A DNA stretch of 64,000 nucleotides from an uncultured Oscillibacter sp. (GTDB lineage: Bacteria > Bacillota > Clostridia > Oscillospirales > Oscillospiraceae), in contig UQVS01000002.1 in NCBI GenBank assembly GCA_900544615.1, positions 1-64,000 of the forward strand, written 5' to 3'. Each line of letters starts with the position of its first letter. Position 1 is the first letter of the stretch. Shown piece by piece: positions 5,898 to 15,227 of this stretch. A model generated the notes under the pieces. The model worked only from the letters and a program-made list of their open reading frames with translations, was not told where the DNA came from and ran no database searches. A program made the translations under genes and the position numbers.

Positions 5898-7709
5898 TTG
5901 TTCCGCAGCTTACACATGAAGCTGACGCTGATCCTCCTGCTTCTCATCACATCCCTGATGGCTGTGGTAGGCGCATTTCTGACCACCAGCGTCACCAGCT
6001 TCTATATTGACAGCTTCTACCAGCAGATGAGCAGCGCTTTCGGCGCCGACCGTCTGGAATTTATAACGGATCTCCGCTCTGCCGCCGCGCAGCCGGACGG
6101 AGCGGAACGGATTCAGGAAATTCTGGAGGTCAATGCCGGTATGCTGGGCATCGACTACCGCACCCGAAACTACTATGTGCTGGACGGCACCGCCGGAACC
6201 TATCTGGCAGGCAGCGCCGAAAGCTCTACTCTGCCCAGAGAGCAGTCCGCCAACCTGCTGGCCGCCCGGAACGCCGTGGCCCGGCAGGACAGCGCCGCCG
6301 TGGGAGATGAGAGCGACATTGCCGCAGGCTACATGGATGTGGCCGTCCCCATCTTCGGTGGCGACAACGCGTTCATCATTTACATTCTGGACAACAAGGA
6401 CACCGTTTCCGAGCTGAACAACCAGCTGTTCCAGATCATCATGCAGGCCCTGATCATCGGCTTGCTGATTTCCGTGCTGCTGAGCTTCCTGCTGTCCAAA
6501 ACCATGGTCGGCCCCATTGAAAAGCTGACCGTCGGCGCGGAGCGGGTGGCCGCCGGAGACTTTGACAGCGAGCTGCCGGTGGAATCCACGGATGAGATCG
6601 GCATTCTCACCGGCACGTTCAACGAAATGGCCGGCGTCCTGCAATCCACGCTGGCCGCCGTGGAAAACGAGCGCAACAAGCTGGATACCCTGTTCCTCCA
6701 CATGACCGACGGCGTGGTGGCCTTCGACCGGGAGGGACACCTCATCCATTGCAATCCCGCTGCCACGGAGCTTTTGCAGCGTTCCATCGACCCCAACTGC
6801 ACCTATGAGGAGCTGCTGGGGGACCTGCATCCGTTCCAGAACGTGCTGGCGCTTCAGAAGCCCAACTACATCGAGGATGAGCTGGTGGCGGGAGGCCGGA
6901 CACTGGCCCTCTATCTGACGCCCTTCTCCGACAAGGCCCAGGGCGGCGTGCTGATCCTGCTCCACGACGTAACGGAGCAGCACCGGAACGAGGAACGGCG
7001 GAAGGAGTTCGTCGCCAACGTGTCCCACGAGCTGCGGACGCCCCTTACCAACGTCCGCAGCTATGCCGAGACCATCCGGGACGCCGGGGACGAGCTTCCC
7101 CGCGACATGGAGAACAGCTTTCTGGACATCATCATCACGGAAACAGACCGCATGACCCACATCGTGCAGGATCTGCTGACCCTCAGCCGTCTGGACAGCG
7201 GACGGGCCGACATGGTGTTCACCCGCTTCCCCTTCGGGGATGCCATCGAAAGCGTGGTGCGCTCCAACCAGCTCAACGCCCGGCAGCGGGGTCATGAGCT
7301 GACCTATGCGCCGGAGGACACGCTGCCCCTGATCACCGGCGACCGCAGCCGGCTGGAGCAGGTGATGATGAACATTCTGGGCAACGCTGTCAAATATACC
7401 CCGGACGGCGGCCACATCCGCGTCACCGCCGGCAGCGGAGCCGACTCCGTGTGGATGGAGGTCTGCGACGACGGCATCGGCATCCCGGAAAAGGATCGGG
7501 ATCGGATCTTCGACCGCTTCTACCGGGTGGACAAGGCCCGCTCCAGAGAATCCGGCGGCACCGGCCTGGGGCTTTCCATCGCCAAGGAGATCGTCCAGCG
7601 GCACCACGGTAGCATTTCTCTGGCTCCCCATGAGGGGCCGGGAACCACGGTACGGCTGGAGCTGCCCATCGCCCAGCCCGACGCGGCAGCGCCGGAGGAA
7701 GCGCCGTAA
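5898..7709 (+). CDS. walK: WalK-type sensor histidine kinase
   Basis: About 603 residues. An N-terminal membrane helix (about 8-30), an extracellular sensor of roughly 150 residues and a second membrane helix lead to HAMP (PIEKLTVGAERVAAGDFDSE), a cytosolic PAS domain, HisKA with His377 in NVSHELRTPL, and HATPase_c with NILGNAVKYTP, DDGIGIPEKD and GGTGLGLSI. This domain order is that of WalK. The start is uncertain: I favour the TTG at 5898, which has AAAGGCGGTG upstream and gives a normal N-terminus. The ATG at 5796 has no ribosome site, and an ATG at 5916 is possible. It phosphorylates WalR in response to an envelope signal. Confidence 0.9.
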   Translation: MFRSLHMKLTLILLLLITSLMAVVGAFLTTSVTSFYIDSFYQQMSSAFGADRLEFITDLRSAAAQPDGAERIQEILEVNAGMLGIDYRTRNYYVLDGTAGTYLAGSAESSTLPREQSANLLAARNAVARQDSAAVGDESDIAAGYMDVAVPIFGGDNAFIIYILDNKDTVSELNNQLFQIIMQALIIGLLISVLLSFLLSKTMVGPIEKLTVGAERVAAGDFDSELPVESTDEIGILTGTFNEMAGVLQSTLAAVENERNKLDTLFLHMTDGVVAFDREGHLIHCNPAATELLQRSIDPNCTYEELLGDLHPFQNVLALQKPNYIEDELVAGGRTLALYLTPFSDKAQGGVLILLHDVTEQHRNEERRKEFVANVSHELRTPLTNVRSYAETIRDAGDELPRDMENSFLDIIITETDRMTHIVQDLLTLSRLDSGRADMVFTRFPFGDAIESVVRSNQLNARQRGHELTYAPEDTLPLITGDRSRLEQVMMNILGNAVKYTPDGGHIRVTAGSGADSVWMEVCDDGIGIPEKDRDRIFDRFYRVDKARSRESGGTGLGLSIAKEIVQRHHGSISLAPHEGPGTTVRLELPIAQPDAAAPEEAP

Positions 7710-7742
7710 ATTCACGCTGATTTTTCAGGAAAGGAGGCGGCC

Positions 7743-8993
7743 ATGCGTCACCGGGATTTTATTCAGAATATCGCCATCACCCTTCTGGCCGTTTCCGCTC
7801 TGTTTCTCTTTTCCAGAACCCAGTTTTTCCAGCTGGGCGCCGCTTCCGTGAGCAATTACTGGCAAAGGATCACCGCCCCCGCCAGCAGCGCCACGGATGA
7901 TGTGATCCTGTCGGACACCCTGTCCGCTCCGGTGCGGGCGGCCGTCACCGGCGAATACGGCCGCTACGCCAGTGTCACGCTTACCACAGGGGAGGATCGG
8001 TTTATTCCCATTAAGACCCTGCTGCGGGAGGTGCTTGGCTCTGCCAGAAACCGCACCGATTCCACACAGGCCGCCTTTCTGGAGGCTTTGGGAAAAACTT
8101 CGGTCTACTGCGATTTTCTCTCCTCCCTGCCGGCGGCCTATCTGGCGGATCTGATGGGACTCAGCACAGACAGCAGTCTCTCCATCCGCGCGCTGGCCGC
8201 AGTGGAGGAAAAAGGGCAGGTCATTCTCCTGCTGTGGGACGGCGGAAGCCATTATTATCAATGCGCCACCGCCGTACAGACCTCTACGCTCACCGAAGTG
8301 CTGGATCACTTTGACCTGGGCGTTTCCACCTTTGCCTTTGAGGACAGCAGCGGCTACGGCCAGCGCCTGTCTCCCCTTTCCCTGTTCCCCGATCCTCTGC
8401 CGGAACTGCCCCAGCTGACGCTGAGCGCCGCCTCCGTCCCCACGGAGACCCTCTTATCCGCACTGGGCTTCAATCCCCACACCAATTCCCGGTATCAGGA
8501 CGCCAGCGGCGCGGAAGTCGTTGTAGAGGGTGACCGGGTCATCCGCATCAGCGCCAGCGGCGCGTTCTCCTATACCAGCGGCGGCGAAGCCGCGCTGTCC
8601 ATAGACGCATCCGGGACGGAGCCGACTGTCCGGGAAGCTGTGACCGGCGTTCAGTCCCTGCTGGATGCGCTGATGCCGGAGGGGGAAGCCCGGCTGTACC
8701 TGCTGTCCCTGACGCAGAACGGCAGCGAAGCGACCCTGACCTTCGGCTATCAGCTGGGCGGGGTCCCCATCCGCTTTGCCGACGGCTCTCCCGCCGCAGA
8801 GGTCACGCTTTCCGGCCGGGCCGTTTCTTCCCTGGCCCTGACCCCCCGGCAGTATACATCCGAGGCCGCCGCCGCCCTGCTGCCGCTGCGGCAGGCTATG
8901 GCCATTGCCGGAAAGGACGGCGGCACCGAGCTTTCCATCGGCTATGCCGATACGGGAGCCTATCCCATCTCCGCCGTCTGGCTGGCGGATTGA
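7743..8993 (+). CDS. walH: WalH (YycH)-like regulatory membrane protein
   Basis: A 416-residue protein with one N-terminal membrane helix (about 9-28, IAITLLAVSALFLF) and a large extracytoplasmic domain rich in Ser, Ala and Leu, the topology of YycH. AAAGGAGG precedes the ATG. Sequence similarity to Bacillus YycH is low by eye, so the name rests on position directly after walK and on size and topology. In Bacillus, YycH and YycI contact the membrane helices of WalK and restrain its activity. The C-terminal half contains YSTSGGEAALSID-like beta-rich segments consistent with the YycH C-terminal domain. Confidence 0.75.
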   Translation: MRHRDFIQNIAITLLAVSALFLFSRTQFFQLGAASVSNYWQRITAPASSATDDVILSDTLSAPVRAAVTGEYGRYASVTLTTGEDRFIPIKTLLREVLGSARNRTDSTQAAFLEALGKTSVYCDFLSSLPAAYLADLMGLSTDSSLSIRALAAVEEKGQVILLLWDGGSHYYQCATAVQTSTLTEVLDHFDLGVSTFAFEDSSGYGQRLSPLSLFPDPLPELPQLTLSAASVPTETLLSALGFNPHTNSRYQDASGAEVVVEGDRVIRISASGAFSYTSGGEAALSIDASGTEPTVREAVTGVQSLLDALMPEGEARLYLLSLTQNGSEATLTFGYQLGGVPIRFADGSPAAEVTLSGRAVSSLALTPRQYTSEAAAALLPLRQAMAIAGKDGGTELSIGYADTGAYPISAVWLAD

Positions 8994-9020
8994 CGATCCC
9001 CGGAAAGGAGTTGAGACACC

Positions 9021-9830
9021 GTGGAACGCTACCGGCTGAAAAACATCATTATTCTGATTTTAGTCCTGCTGAATGCCTTTCTGCTGGTGTCCTTGGGAAT
9101 TCGCGGGACGAAGGAGCATACCGCCCGCCGCGCCCAGCAGCAGGAGCTGGTGGCGCTTTTTGCCGCGGACGGGATGACGCTGGATCCCGCTCTGATCCCG
9201 TCTGATACGGAGCTGTCCGCCTATACCCTGATCCGGGAGGAGTCTCTTGAAAAGCGGGTCGCCGTGTTCTGGCTCGGCAGCATCTCCGAGCGAACCGCAC
9301 AGGGCGGCGGCATTTACACCTACAGCGGTAGCCACGGCGCCGCCGTCTTTCGCGATACCGGCAGCTTCGACATTGCCGGTGCCCTCTCCAGCGGGGACGC
9401 GGAATCCCTGTGCCGGGACTTCTGCAAAAAATTCTCCTACACGGAACCGGTGTTCACTCTGGACGAAACCGGCAGTGGCACGGTTACTGCCCTGCGCCTG
9501 TGGGGTGACGTGCCGGTGTTTAACGGCGCCGTCGCGTTCACGCTGGATCACGGCACAGTCACAGCCGTCAGCGGCTCTCTGCTCCCGGATACCGGCACGG
9601 CCGCGGCAGAGGAGCAGCCCCTGCTTTCCGCTTTCGCCGCCCTGACCGCCTTTCAGCAGATGCGCCATGAGTCCAGCTCGGTGGTATCCGCCATTACGGA
9701 GATCAGCCTTTGCTATGAACTGCAAAGCACCGCCGCCGCGCCCATAGCGCTGGTACCCTCCTGGCGTATCACCACGGACACGGCGTCCTTTTATGTAAAC
9801 TGCGTGTCCGGAACCGTCCGGCGCGCCTGA
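9021..9830 (+). CDS. walI: WalI (YycI)-like regulatory membrane protein
   Basis: A 269-residue protein with a single N-terminal membrane helix (NIIILILVLLNAFLLVSLG, about 8-26) and an extracytoplasmic domain. It starts with GTG at 9021, preceded by GGAAAGGAG. The C-terminal stretch PSWRITTDTASFYVNCVSGTV resembles the YycI domain end, where the substrate-like beta fold contains a conserved W-R-V/I motif. It is the fourth gene of the walRKHI unit, 27 bp after walH, and is predicted to form a heterodimer with WalH that modulates WalK. Confidence 0.8.
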   Translation: MERYRLKNIIILILVLLNAFLLVSLGIRGTKEHTARRAQQQELVALFAADGMTLDPALIPSDTELSAYTLIREESLEKRVAVFWLGSISERTAQGGGIYTYSGSHGAAVFRDTGSFDIAGALSSGDAESLCRDFCKKFSYTEPVFTLDETGSGTVTALRLWGDVPVFNGAVAFTLDHGTVTAVSGSLLPDTGTAAAEEQPLLSAFAALTAFQQMRHESSSVVSAITEISLCYELQSTAAAPIALVPSWRITTDTASFYVNCVSGTVRRA

Positions 9831-9853
9831 ATTCCCACCGTTCCTTTTCTTCC

Positions 9854-9876
9854 GCAGGAAAAACATTTCTTCCTGC
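9854..9876 (+). terminator. Weak hairpin after walI
   Basis: A 7-bp stem (GCAGGAA with TTCCTGC) with a 9-base loop lies 24 bases after the walI stop. It has only a loose T-rich tail (TTATTTGATTTTT), which doubles as the murA -35 region. Partial termination is plausible. Confidence 0.4.
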
Positions 9877-9886
9877 AAGGAATTAT

Positions 9887-9915
9887 TTGATTTTTCCACA
9901 CTGTTATGGTATACT
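9887..9915 (+). promoter_or_regulatory. Sigma-A promoter of the murA operon
   Basis: -35 TTGATT (9887-9892), 17-bp spacer, -10 TATACT (9910-9915). It is followed by a leader of about 140 nt with several GC-rich inverted segments (for example around 9965-9998) before the murA start. I could not match the leader to a known riboswitch. Confidence 0.7.
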
Positions 9916-10059
9916 ACGAAAAAGATTATCAAAGTGGAGTATTCTGCTTTTTTACACATGGAGACCGCGCCCCTGCATGAAGGGCCGCGCCGGGGGCAAA
10001 CTACCCCTGCTGAGCGCACCGTCCCCTGCAAAAGATTACCTTGAAATGAGGTCATAATT

Positions 10060-11361
10060 TTGACAAAATATATCGTAAACGGCGGCAAGCCCCTTTTCGG
10101 CGAGGTAGAGATCAGCGGCGCTAAAAATGCCGCTGTCGCCATCATTCCCGCCGCCATTCTGGTAGACGGCGTTTGCCGTATCGAAAATATTCCCCAGATC
10201 TCCGACGTTACCGCCATTCTGAAGATTTTGGAGCAGCTGGGCGCTTCCATCCGCTCCATCAACCGCCATACGGTGGAGATCGACAGCCGCCATATCCATA
10301 CTACCCGTACCTCCTATGAACTCAGCCGGAAGCTGCGGGCCTCCTATTACCTCATCGGCGCTCTGCTGGGCCGCTTCGGCAAGGCGGAGGTGGCCATGCC
10401 CGGCGGCTGCAACTTCGGCGGCGTCCGCCCCATTGACCAGCATGTCAAGGGATTTTCCGCGCTGGGGGCCGGCGTCACCACCGAGGGCGGCTACATCAAC
10501 GCCGCAGTCGCCGGGGGACGTCTGACCGGGGCCAACATCTATCTGGACGTGGTATCTGTAGGCGCAACCATGAATATCATGATGGCCGCCGTTCTGGCGC
10601 AGGGCGACACCATTATTGAAAATGCTGCCAAGGAACCGCACATCGTGGATCTGGCCAACTTCCTGAACTCCATGGGCGCAGACATCCGGGGCGCCGGTAC
10701 GGACACCATCAAGATCCGGGGCGTGGAGCGGCTCAACGGCGGCTCCTATGCCATCATCCCCGACCAGATCGAGGCAGGCACTTATATGGCCGCCGTGGCC
10801 GCCACCGGCGGTCAGGTGCTGGTCAAAAACATTATCCCCAAGCATATGGACTGCATCACCGCCAAGCTTCAGGAGTGCGGCGTGGATGTGGAGGAAAACG
10901 AGGACACCCTGCTGGTGCGCCGTACCGGCCGGCTGAAAAAGGCCAATGTCAAGACGCTGCCCTATCCCGGCTTCCCCACGGATATGCAGCCGCAGATGAC
11001 CACAGTCCTCTCTCTGGCGCAGGGAACCAGCCTTGTGACCGAGGGCGTCTGGAGCAGCCGGTACCGCTATGTGGACGAGCTGAAGCGCATGGGCGCTCAC
11101 ATTCAGGTGGACGACAAGACCGCCGTGGTGGAGGGCGTGGAAAAGCTCACCGGCGCACCCATTCAGGCCTATGACCTGCGGGCAGGCGCGGCTCTGGTGA
11201 TTGCGGCTCTGGCGGCGCAGGGCGAGAGCGAGATCACCAACGTCCAGTATATTGAGCGGGGCTATGAGGACATCATCGGAAAGCTCCGGGCGCTGGGCGC
11301 CGACATTCAAGCCGTGGAAGAGCCGGATGAGGACGCTCTCACCACCGCGCAGATCAGCTGA
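10060..11361 (+). CDS. murA: UDP-N-acetylglucosamine 1-carboxyvinyltransferase
   Basis: A 433-residue cytosolic enzyme that transfers enolpyruvate from PEP to UDP-GlcNAc, the first committed step of peptidoglycan synthesis. Lys22-Asn23 in GAKNAAVAI, the active-site loop PGGCNFG with catalytic Cys117 (fosfomycin target), and the repeated inside-out alpha/beta architecture over full length are visible. It starts with TTG at 10060, preceded by TGAGGT, and an ATG alternative would truncate the N-terminus. murA sits between walI and the walJ homologue and has its own promoter, physically linking precursor synthesis to the WalRK locus. Confidence 0.95.
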   Translation: MTKYIVNGGKPLFGEVEISGAKNAAVAIIPAAILVDGVCRIENIPQISDVTAILKILEQLGASIRSINRHTVEIDSRHIHTTRTSYELSRKLRASYYLIGALLGRFGKAEVAMPGGCNFGGVRPIDQHVKGFSALGAGVTTEGGYINAAVAGGRLTGANIYLDVVSVGATMNIMMAAVLAQGDTIIENAAKEPHIVDLANFLNSMGADIRGAGTDTIKIRGVERLNGGSYAIIPDQIEAGTYMAAVAATGGQVLVKNIIPKHMDCITAKLQECGVDVEENEDTLLVRRTGRLKKANVKTLPYPGFPTDMQPQMTTVLSLAQGTSLVTEGVWSSRYRYVDELKRMGAHIQVDDKTAVVEGVEKLTGAPIQAYDLRAGAALVIAALAAQGESEITNVQYIERGYEDIIGKLRALGADIQAVEEPDEDALTTAQIS

Positions 11362-11443
11362 ATTTCACGTCCGTCAGGGAGTGTGCCGGCCTTGACCGGC
11401 CCGGTTCCTGGCGGACGTTCCGTTTCATTGTGAGGTATTTTTC

Positions 11444-12238
11444 TTGACCACCGTACATACGCTTGCCAGCGGCTCCTCCGGGAATGCCGCTGTCCTCTCC
11501 TGCGGCGATACCCACCTGCTGCTGGACGCCGGGATCTCCTGCCGCCGGATCACCACGGCGCTGAACGCGCTGGGACTGTCCCCGGAATTGCTTTCCGCCA
11601 TTCTCATCACCCACACCCATTCCGATCACATCTCCGGGCTGCGTACCCTGCTGAAAAAGGCGGACTGTCCCATTCTGGCCACACCCCGCACCTGCCGGGA
11701 GCTTTGCTGCCGGTTTGAGGGAATCGACGGCCGGCTCATGGAGCTGGAAGCCCCTGTACAGATGGGGGAGGTCGGCATCACGCCGGTTATCACCTCCCAC
11801 GACGCCCCCGGCTCCTGCGGCTGGCGGCTGGATACCGGCGACGGCAGCGTGGGCTTCCTGACTGACACGGGATACGTCACCGAGGAAGCGGCTGACCTGC
11901 TGCCCGGCGTGGATCTGGCCATTCTGGAGGCCAATCACGACGTGGAGGCCCTCCGCTCCGGCCCTTATCCCTACTATCTGAAGCAGCGGATTCTGGGAAC
12001 AGAGGGACATCTGTGCAACGAGGACGCCGCGGCCTTCGCCGTGACGCTGGCAGAGCAGGGCGCCGGGGAGATCGTGCTGGCGCATCTGAGCAAGGATAAC
12101 AACACCCCCGCCATGGCACTGAACGCCGTGTCGGCGGCTTTGTCCGCCGCCGGGCTGTCCCCGGTGCTGACCGTCGCTCCCAGAGACACTGTCGGCCCGT
12201 GCCACACCGTTATCAGGAGGGCTGTATGCAAAAAGTGA
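11444..12238 (+). CDS. walJ: WalJ (YycJ)-type metallo-beta-lactamase fold hydrolase
   Basis: A 264-residue cytosolic MBL-fold protein. The zinc motif HTHSDH is at 57-62, with further ligands in SHDAPGS and the Asp of TDTGYV. The N-terminal LASGSSGNAAVLS is the family signature of YycJ. In Bacillus this nuclease-like protein is encoded with walRK and affects cell division and DNA metabolism. It starts with TTG at 11444, preceded by GAGGT; no ATG gives the conserved N-terminus. It overlaps the 5' region of rlmH, whose own start lies 13 bases before the walJ stop codon, so the two genes are translationally coupled. Confidence 0.9.
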   Translation: MTTVHTLASGSSGNAAVLSCGDTHLLLDAGISCRRITTALNALGLSPELLSAILITHTHSDHISGLRTLLKKADCPILATPRTCRELCCRFEGIDGRLMELEAPVQMGEVGITPVITSHDAPGSCGWRLDTGDGSVGFLTDTGYVTEEAADLLPGVDLAILEANHDVEALRSGPYPYYLKQRILGTEGHLCNEDAAAFAVTLAEQGAGEIVLAHLSKDNNTPAMALNAVSAALSAAGLSPVLTVAPRDTVGPCHTVIRRAVCKK

Positions 12239-12708
12239 CCATTCTCTGCACCGGTAAGTTAAAGGAAAAATTCTATCTGGACGCCGCCGCGGAATACGCC
12301 AAGCGGCTCAGCCGCTTCTGCAAGCTGGAAATCTGTGAGCTGCCGGAGGAGCGGCTGCCGGAAGATCCCTCTCCCGCCCAGATCGAGGCGGCGCTTTCCA
12401 AGGAAGCCGACGCCGTGCGGGCCAAGCTGCCTACCAGCTGCCTGCTGATCGCCATGTGCGTGGAGGGCAAAGAGCGTTCCAGCGAGGAGCTGGCCCGGTA
12501 TCTTGCCGACAGCGCCGCTCAGGGGGCCAGCCACATCGTCTTTCTCATCGGCAGCTCCTACGGGATGCACGCCTCCCTGAAGCGGCAGGCCGCCCTGCGG
12601 CTGTCCATGTCCCCCATGACCTTTCCCCACCACCTGCTGCGGGTCATGCTGCTGGAACAGATCTACCGCGCCTATCAGATCAACGCCGGAAGCAAATATC
12701 ACAAATAA
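12226..12708 (+). CDS. rlmH: 23S rRNA (pseudouridine1915-N3)-methyltransferase
   Basis: A 160-residue SPOUT methyltransferase that methylates pseudouridine 1915 in helix 69 of 23S rRNA. The N-terminal ILCTGKLKEKFYLDAAAEYAKRL, the central FLIGSSYGMH knot segment and the C-terminal LRVMLLEQIYRAYQI with terminal HK are diagnostic, and the length matches. The start at 12226 (MQKVTIL) follows AGGAGGGCTGT; nine extra upstream codons are not conserved. rlmH ends the WalRK neighbourhood in many Firmicutes, supporting the operon assignment. Confidence 0.95.
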   Translation: MQKVTILCTGKLKEKFYLDAAAEYAKRLSRFCKLEICELPEERLPEDPSPAQIEAALSKEADAVRAKLPTSCLLIAMCVEGKERSSEELARYLADSAAQGASHIVFLIGSSYGMHASLKRQAALRLSMSPMTFPHHLLRVMLLEQIYRAYQINAGSKYHK

Positions 12709-12735
12709 CCATATCATAACAGGAGGTACTCACAG

Positions 12736-14463
12736 ATGGATTTCATGCAGGAATACGAAAAGTGGCTTCACAGCCCCGCCCTCTCCCCTGCGGAACACGC
12801 CGAGCTGGAGGCCATCAGGAACGATCCCAAGGAAATCGAAAGCCGGTTCTTCGGCCCTCTGGAGTTCGGCACCGCCGGTCTGCGGGGAACCATGTACACG
12901 GGCCTTCACAATATGAACATCCATGTCATCCGCTGGGCGACCCAGGGCTTTGCCGACGTCATTGCCGCCGAGGGTGCGGAGGGCAAGCGCAGAGGCGTTG
13001 CCATCTGCATGGACTGCCGGAACCACTCCATGGAGTTTGCCCGCGCCGCCGCTGAGGTCTGCGCCGCCAACGGCATCCATGTCCGCATTTTCGAGTCCCT
13101 GCGCCCCACCCCGGAGCTGAGCTTCGCCGTCCGGGAATACGGCTGTCAGGCAGGCATCAACGTCACCGCCAGCCATAACCCCAAGGAATATAACGGCTAC
13201 AAGGTCTACTGGTCCGACGGCGCTCAGCTGCCCCCTCACCACGCCGACGCCATTGCCAAACGGCTGGAGCAGATCGACATTTTTGACGGCGTGCAGCGGA
13301 TGGACTTTGACGAAGCGGTGAAGGCCGGCCTCATCGAAACCATGGGCGACGAAACCGATCGGAAGTTCATGGCCCATGTCACCGCCATGATCAACGATAA
13401 GGAGACCGTGGCCAAGGTGGCGGACACCTTCAAAATGGTCTACACGCCCTTCCACGGCTGCGGCTACAAGCTGGTACCGGAGGCGCTGAAAACTCTGGGC
13501 ATCAAGCACCTGATCTGCGTGCCGGAGCAGATGGTCATCGACGGCAGTTTCCCCACAGTGGTCTCCCCCAACCCGGAAAACCCGGAGGGCTTCTATCTGG
13601 CTATTGATCTGGCGAAGCAGAACGACGTAGATTTCATCCTCGGCACCGACCCGGACAGTGACCGGGTAGGCATCATGGTTCGGAATCACGCAGGCGAATT
13701 CCAGCCTGTCACCGGCAACCAGACCGGCGTGCTGCTGCTGGATTACCTGATCGGCGCCATGAAGCGCTCCGGCAGACTGCCCGCCAATCCCGTGGCTCTC
13801 AAGACGATCGTCACCACGGAAATGGCCCGCAAGGTAGCGGAGTCCAACGGGGTTAAATGCTACGATACCTTCACCGGCTTCAAGTTCATGGCGGAAAAGA
13901 AGAATGCGCTGGAGGCATCCGGCGAAGGCAAGGTCATCTTCTCCTACGAGGAGTCCTACGGCTATATGCTGGGTGACTATGTACGGGACAAGGACGCCGT
14001 TACCGCCTCCATGCTCCTCACAGAGATGGCCGCATGGTACGCCGCTCAGGGCATGACGCTGTTTGACGCCCTGAACGCCCTGTACGAAAAGTATGGCTGG
14101 TACGCCGAAAAGACCCACAATCTGGTAATGCCCGGTCTGGACGGCCTGCGGGATATGGCCAAGCTGATGAAGGATCTCCGGGAAAATCCCCCGGCGGAGA
14201 TCAGCGGCGTCAAGGTGGTCGTGCGGAAAGACTACACCGACGGCAGCGTGATCGACTGCGCCACCGGTGCAAAAACCACCATGGAGCTGTCCGGCTCCAA
14301 CGTGCTGCGTTATGAGCTGGCGGATGGCACCGTCATTCTGGTGCGTCCCTCCGGCACAGAGCCGAAAATCAAGGTCTATATTCTGACGAAAGGCACCGAT
14401 TCCGCGGACGCCGCCGCGAATATTGAAAAATACGGCAAGTGGGTCGCCGGGCTGAAGCCCTGA
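12736..14463 (+). CDS. Alpha-D-phosphohexomutase (phosphoglucomutase/phosphomannomutase)
   Basis: A 575-residue cytosolic enzyme interconverting hexose 1- and 6-phosphates, supplying sugar nucleotides for wall and capsule. FGTAGLRG sits at 44-51, the phosphoserine loop TASHNPKEYNGYKVY places Ser146, the metal loop is GTDPDSDRVGI, and the C-terminal phosphate-binding loop is RPSGTEPKIKVY. The length fits the PgcA-type bacterial phosphoglucomutase. GGAGG precedes the ATG, 27 bp after rlmH, so it is probably the last gene of the murA operon, followed by a strong terminator. Confidence 0.93.
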   Translation: MDFMQEYEKWLHSPALSPAEHAELEAIRNDPKEIESRFFGPLEFGTAGLRGTMYTGLHNMNIHVIRWATQGFADVIAAEGAEGKRRGVAICMDCRNHSMEFARAAAEVCAANGIHVRIFESLRPTPELSFAVREYGCQAGINVTASHNPKEYNGYKVYWSDGAQLPPHHADAIAKRLEQIDIFDGVQRMDFDEAVKAGLIETMGDETDRKFMAHVTAMINDKETVAKVADTFKMVYTPFHGCGYKLVPEALKTLGIKHLICVPEQMVIDGSFPTVVSPNPENPEGFYLAIDLAKQNDVDFILGTDPDSDRVGIMVRNHAGEFQPVTGNQTGVLLLDYLIGAMKRSGRLPANPVALKTIVTTEMARKVAESNGVKCYDTFTGFKFMAEKKNALEASGEGKVIFSYEESYGYMLGDYVRDKDAVTASMLLTEMAAWYAAQGMTLFDALNALYEKYGWYAEKTHNLVMPGLDGLRDMAKLMKDLRENPPAEISGVKVVVRKDYTDGSVIDCATGAKTTMELSGSNVLRYELADGTVILVRPSGTEPKIKVYILTKGTDSADAAANIEKYGKWVAGLKP

Positions 14464-14497
14464 GTGTTTTCGCCCCCTGCCCTTACAGGAAAAAGCA

Positions 14498-14531
14498 GAG
14501 CGGGAGCATCCAATGGATGCTCCCGCTCTTT
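14498..14531 (+). terminator. Rho-independent terminator after the phosphohexomutase
   Basis: A 14-bp perfect stem (14498-14511 with 14515-14528) and a 3-nt loop, followed by a short T-run. It closes the murA operon. Confidence 0.85.
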
Positions 14532-14639
14532 GGCGCTCCCACTGCAACGAAGTATCTTAAAAAGTCGTCTGCGGCGAAAAACGGACGCAGGCCGCAGTCG
14601 GAACAAATTGGAAGGTCATGGGAAGAAAGCGTCTGCCCC

Positions 14640-14668
14640 TTGTCATCCGGCAGCAGGTATGATAGAAT
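14640..14668 (+). promoter_or_regulatory. Sigma-A promoter of the dCMP deaminase gene
   Basis: -35 TTGTCA (14640-14645), 17-bp spacer, -10 TAGAAT (14663-14668), 40 bases before the start codon. Confidence 0.65.
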
Positions 14669-14707
14669 GTGATGTTAAAAAATCAGGCGAATACAGGAGG
14701 GCTGCCT

Positions 14708-15208
14708 ATGGAACGCATCAGCAAGGAAAACTACTATCTGGACATTGCCGAGACGGTTTTGGAGCGAGCTACCTGTCTGCGGCGGATTTATGGCGCGATC
14801 ATCGTTAAGAACGATGAGATCATCTCCACCGGCTACAACGGTGCCCCCCGCGGCCGGGCCAACTGTGTGGACATGGGCTACTGCTCCCGCGAAGCCATGA
14901 ACGTACCGCGGGGCGAACGGTACGAGCTGTGCCGCAGCGTCCACGCCGAAGCCAACGCCATCATCTCCGCCTCCCGGCGGGATATGGTAGGCGGCACCAT
15001 CTATCTGGTGGGCCGCAACGCCGCCACCGGCGAACTGCTGAACGACGCCACGTCCTGCCTCATGTGCCGCCGCATGGTCATCAACGCCGGGCTGGAGCGG
15101 GTGGTCATCCGCCGGACGGAAACGGAATTCGAAGTCGTTCCGGTAGAAGCCTGGATCGCCGAGGACGATCTGCTGACCCCGGAAAATGTGGTCATGGATC
15201 TGAAGTAA
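14708..15208 (+). CDS. dCMP deaminase (ComEB-type)
   Basis: A 166-residue zinc enzyme deaminating dCMP to dUMP for thymidylate synthesis. The zinc and catalytic residues are clear: His79-Ala-Glu81 in SVHAEANAI, and Cys117/Cys120 in TSCLMCRRMV. An additional Cys/His-containing insertion (NCVDMGYCSREAMNVPRGER) before the HAE motif is typical of dCMP deaminases with a second zinc. The start at 14708 follows AGGAGGGCTGCCT; the 13 earlier codons overlap the promoter region. It is 19 bp upstream of the pyruvyl transferase fusion, which shares its transcription unit. Confidence 0.9.
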   Translation: MERISKENYYLDIAETVLERATCLRRIYGAIIVKNDEIISTGYNGAPRGRANCVDMGYCSREAMNVPRGERYELCRSVHAEANAIISASRRDMVGGTIYLVGRNAATGELLNDATSCLMCRRMVINAGLERVVIRRTETEFEVVPVEAWIAEDDLLTPENVVMDLK

Positions 15209-15227
15209 CGGAAAGGGAGTTGTTTCG

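Noticed and set aside
5910..7715. Minus-strand frame of 601 codons
   Set aside because: It is antisense to walK and has Gly/Val/His-rich shadow composition.
9916..10059. Riboswitch in the murA leader
   Set aside because: GC-rich pairing is possible, but I could not match any known riboswitch consensus; it is recorded only as an unassigned leader.
12730..14547. Minus-strand frame of 605 codons
   Set aside because: It is antisense to the phosphohexomutase, which has a complete set of catalytic motifs; there is no ribosome site and no recognisable domain.
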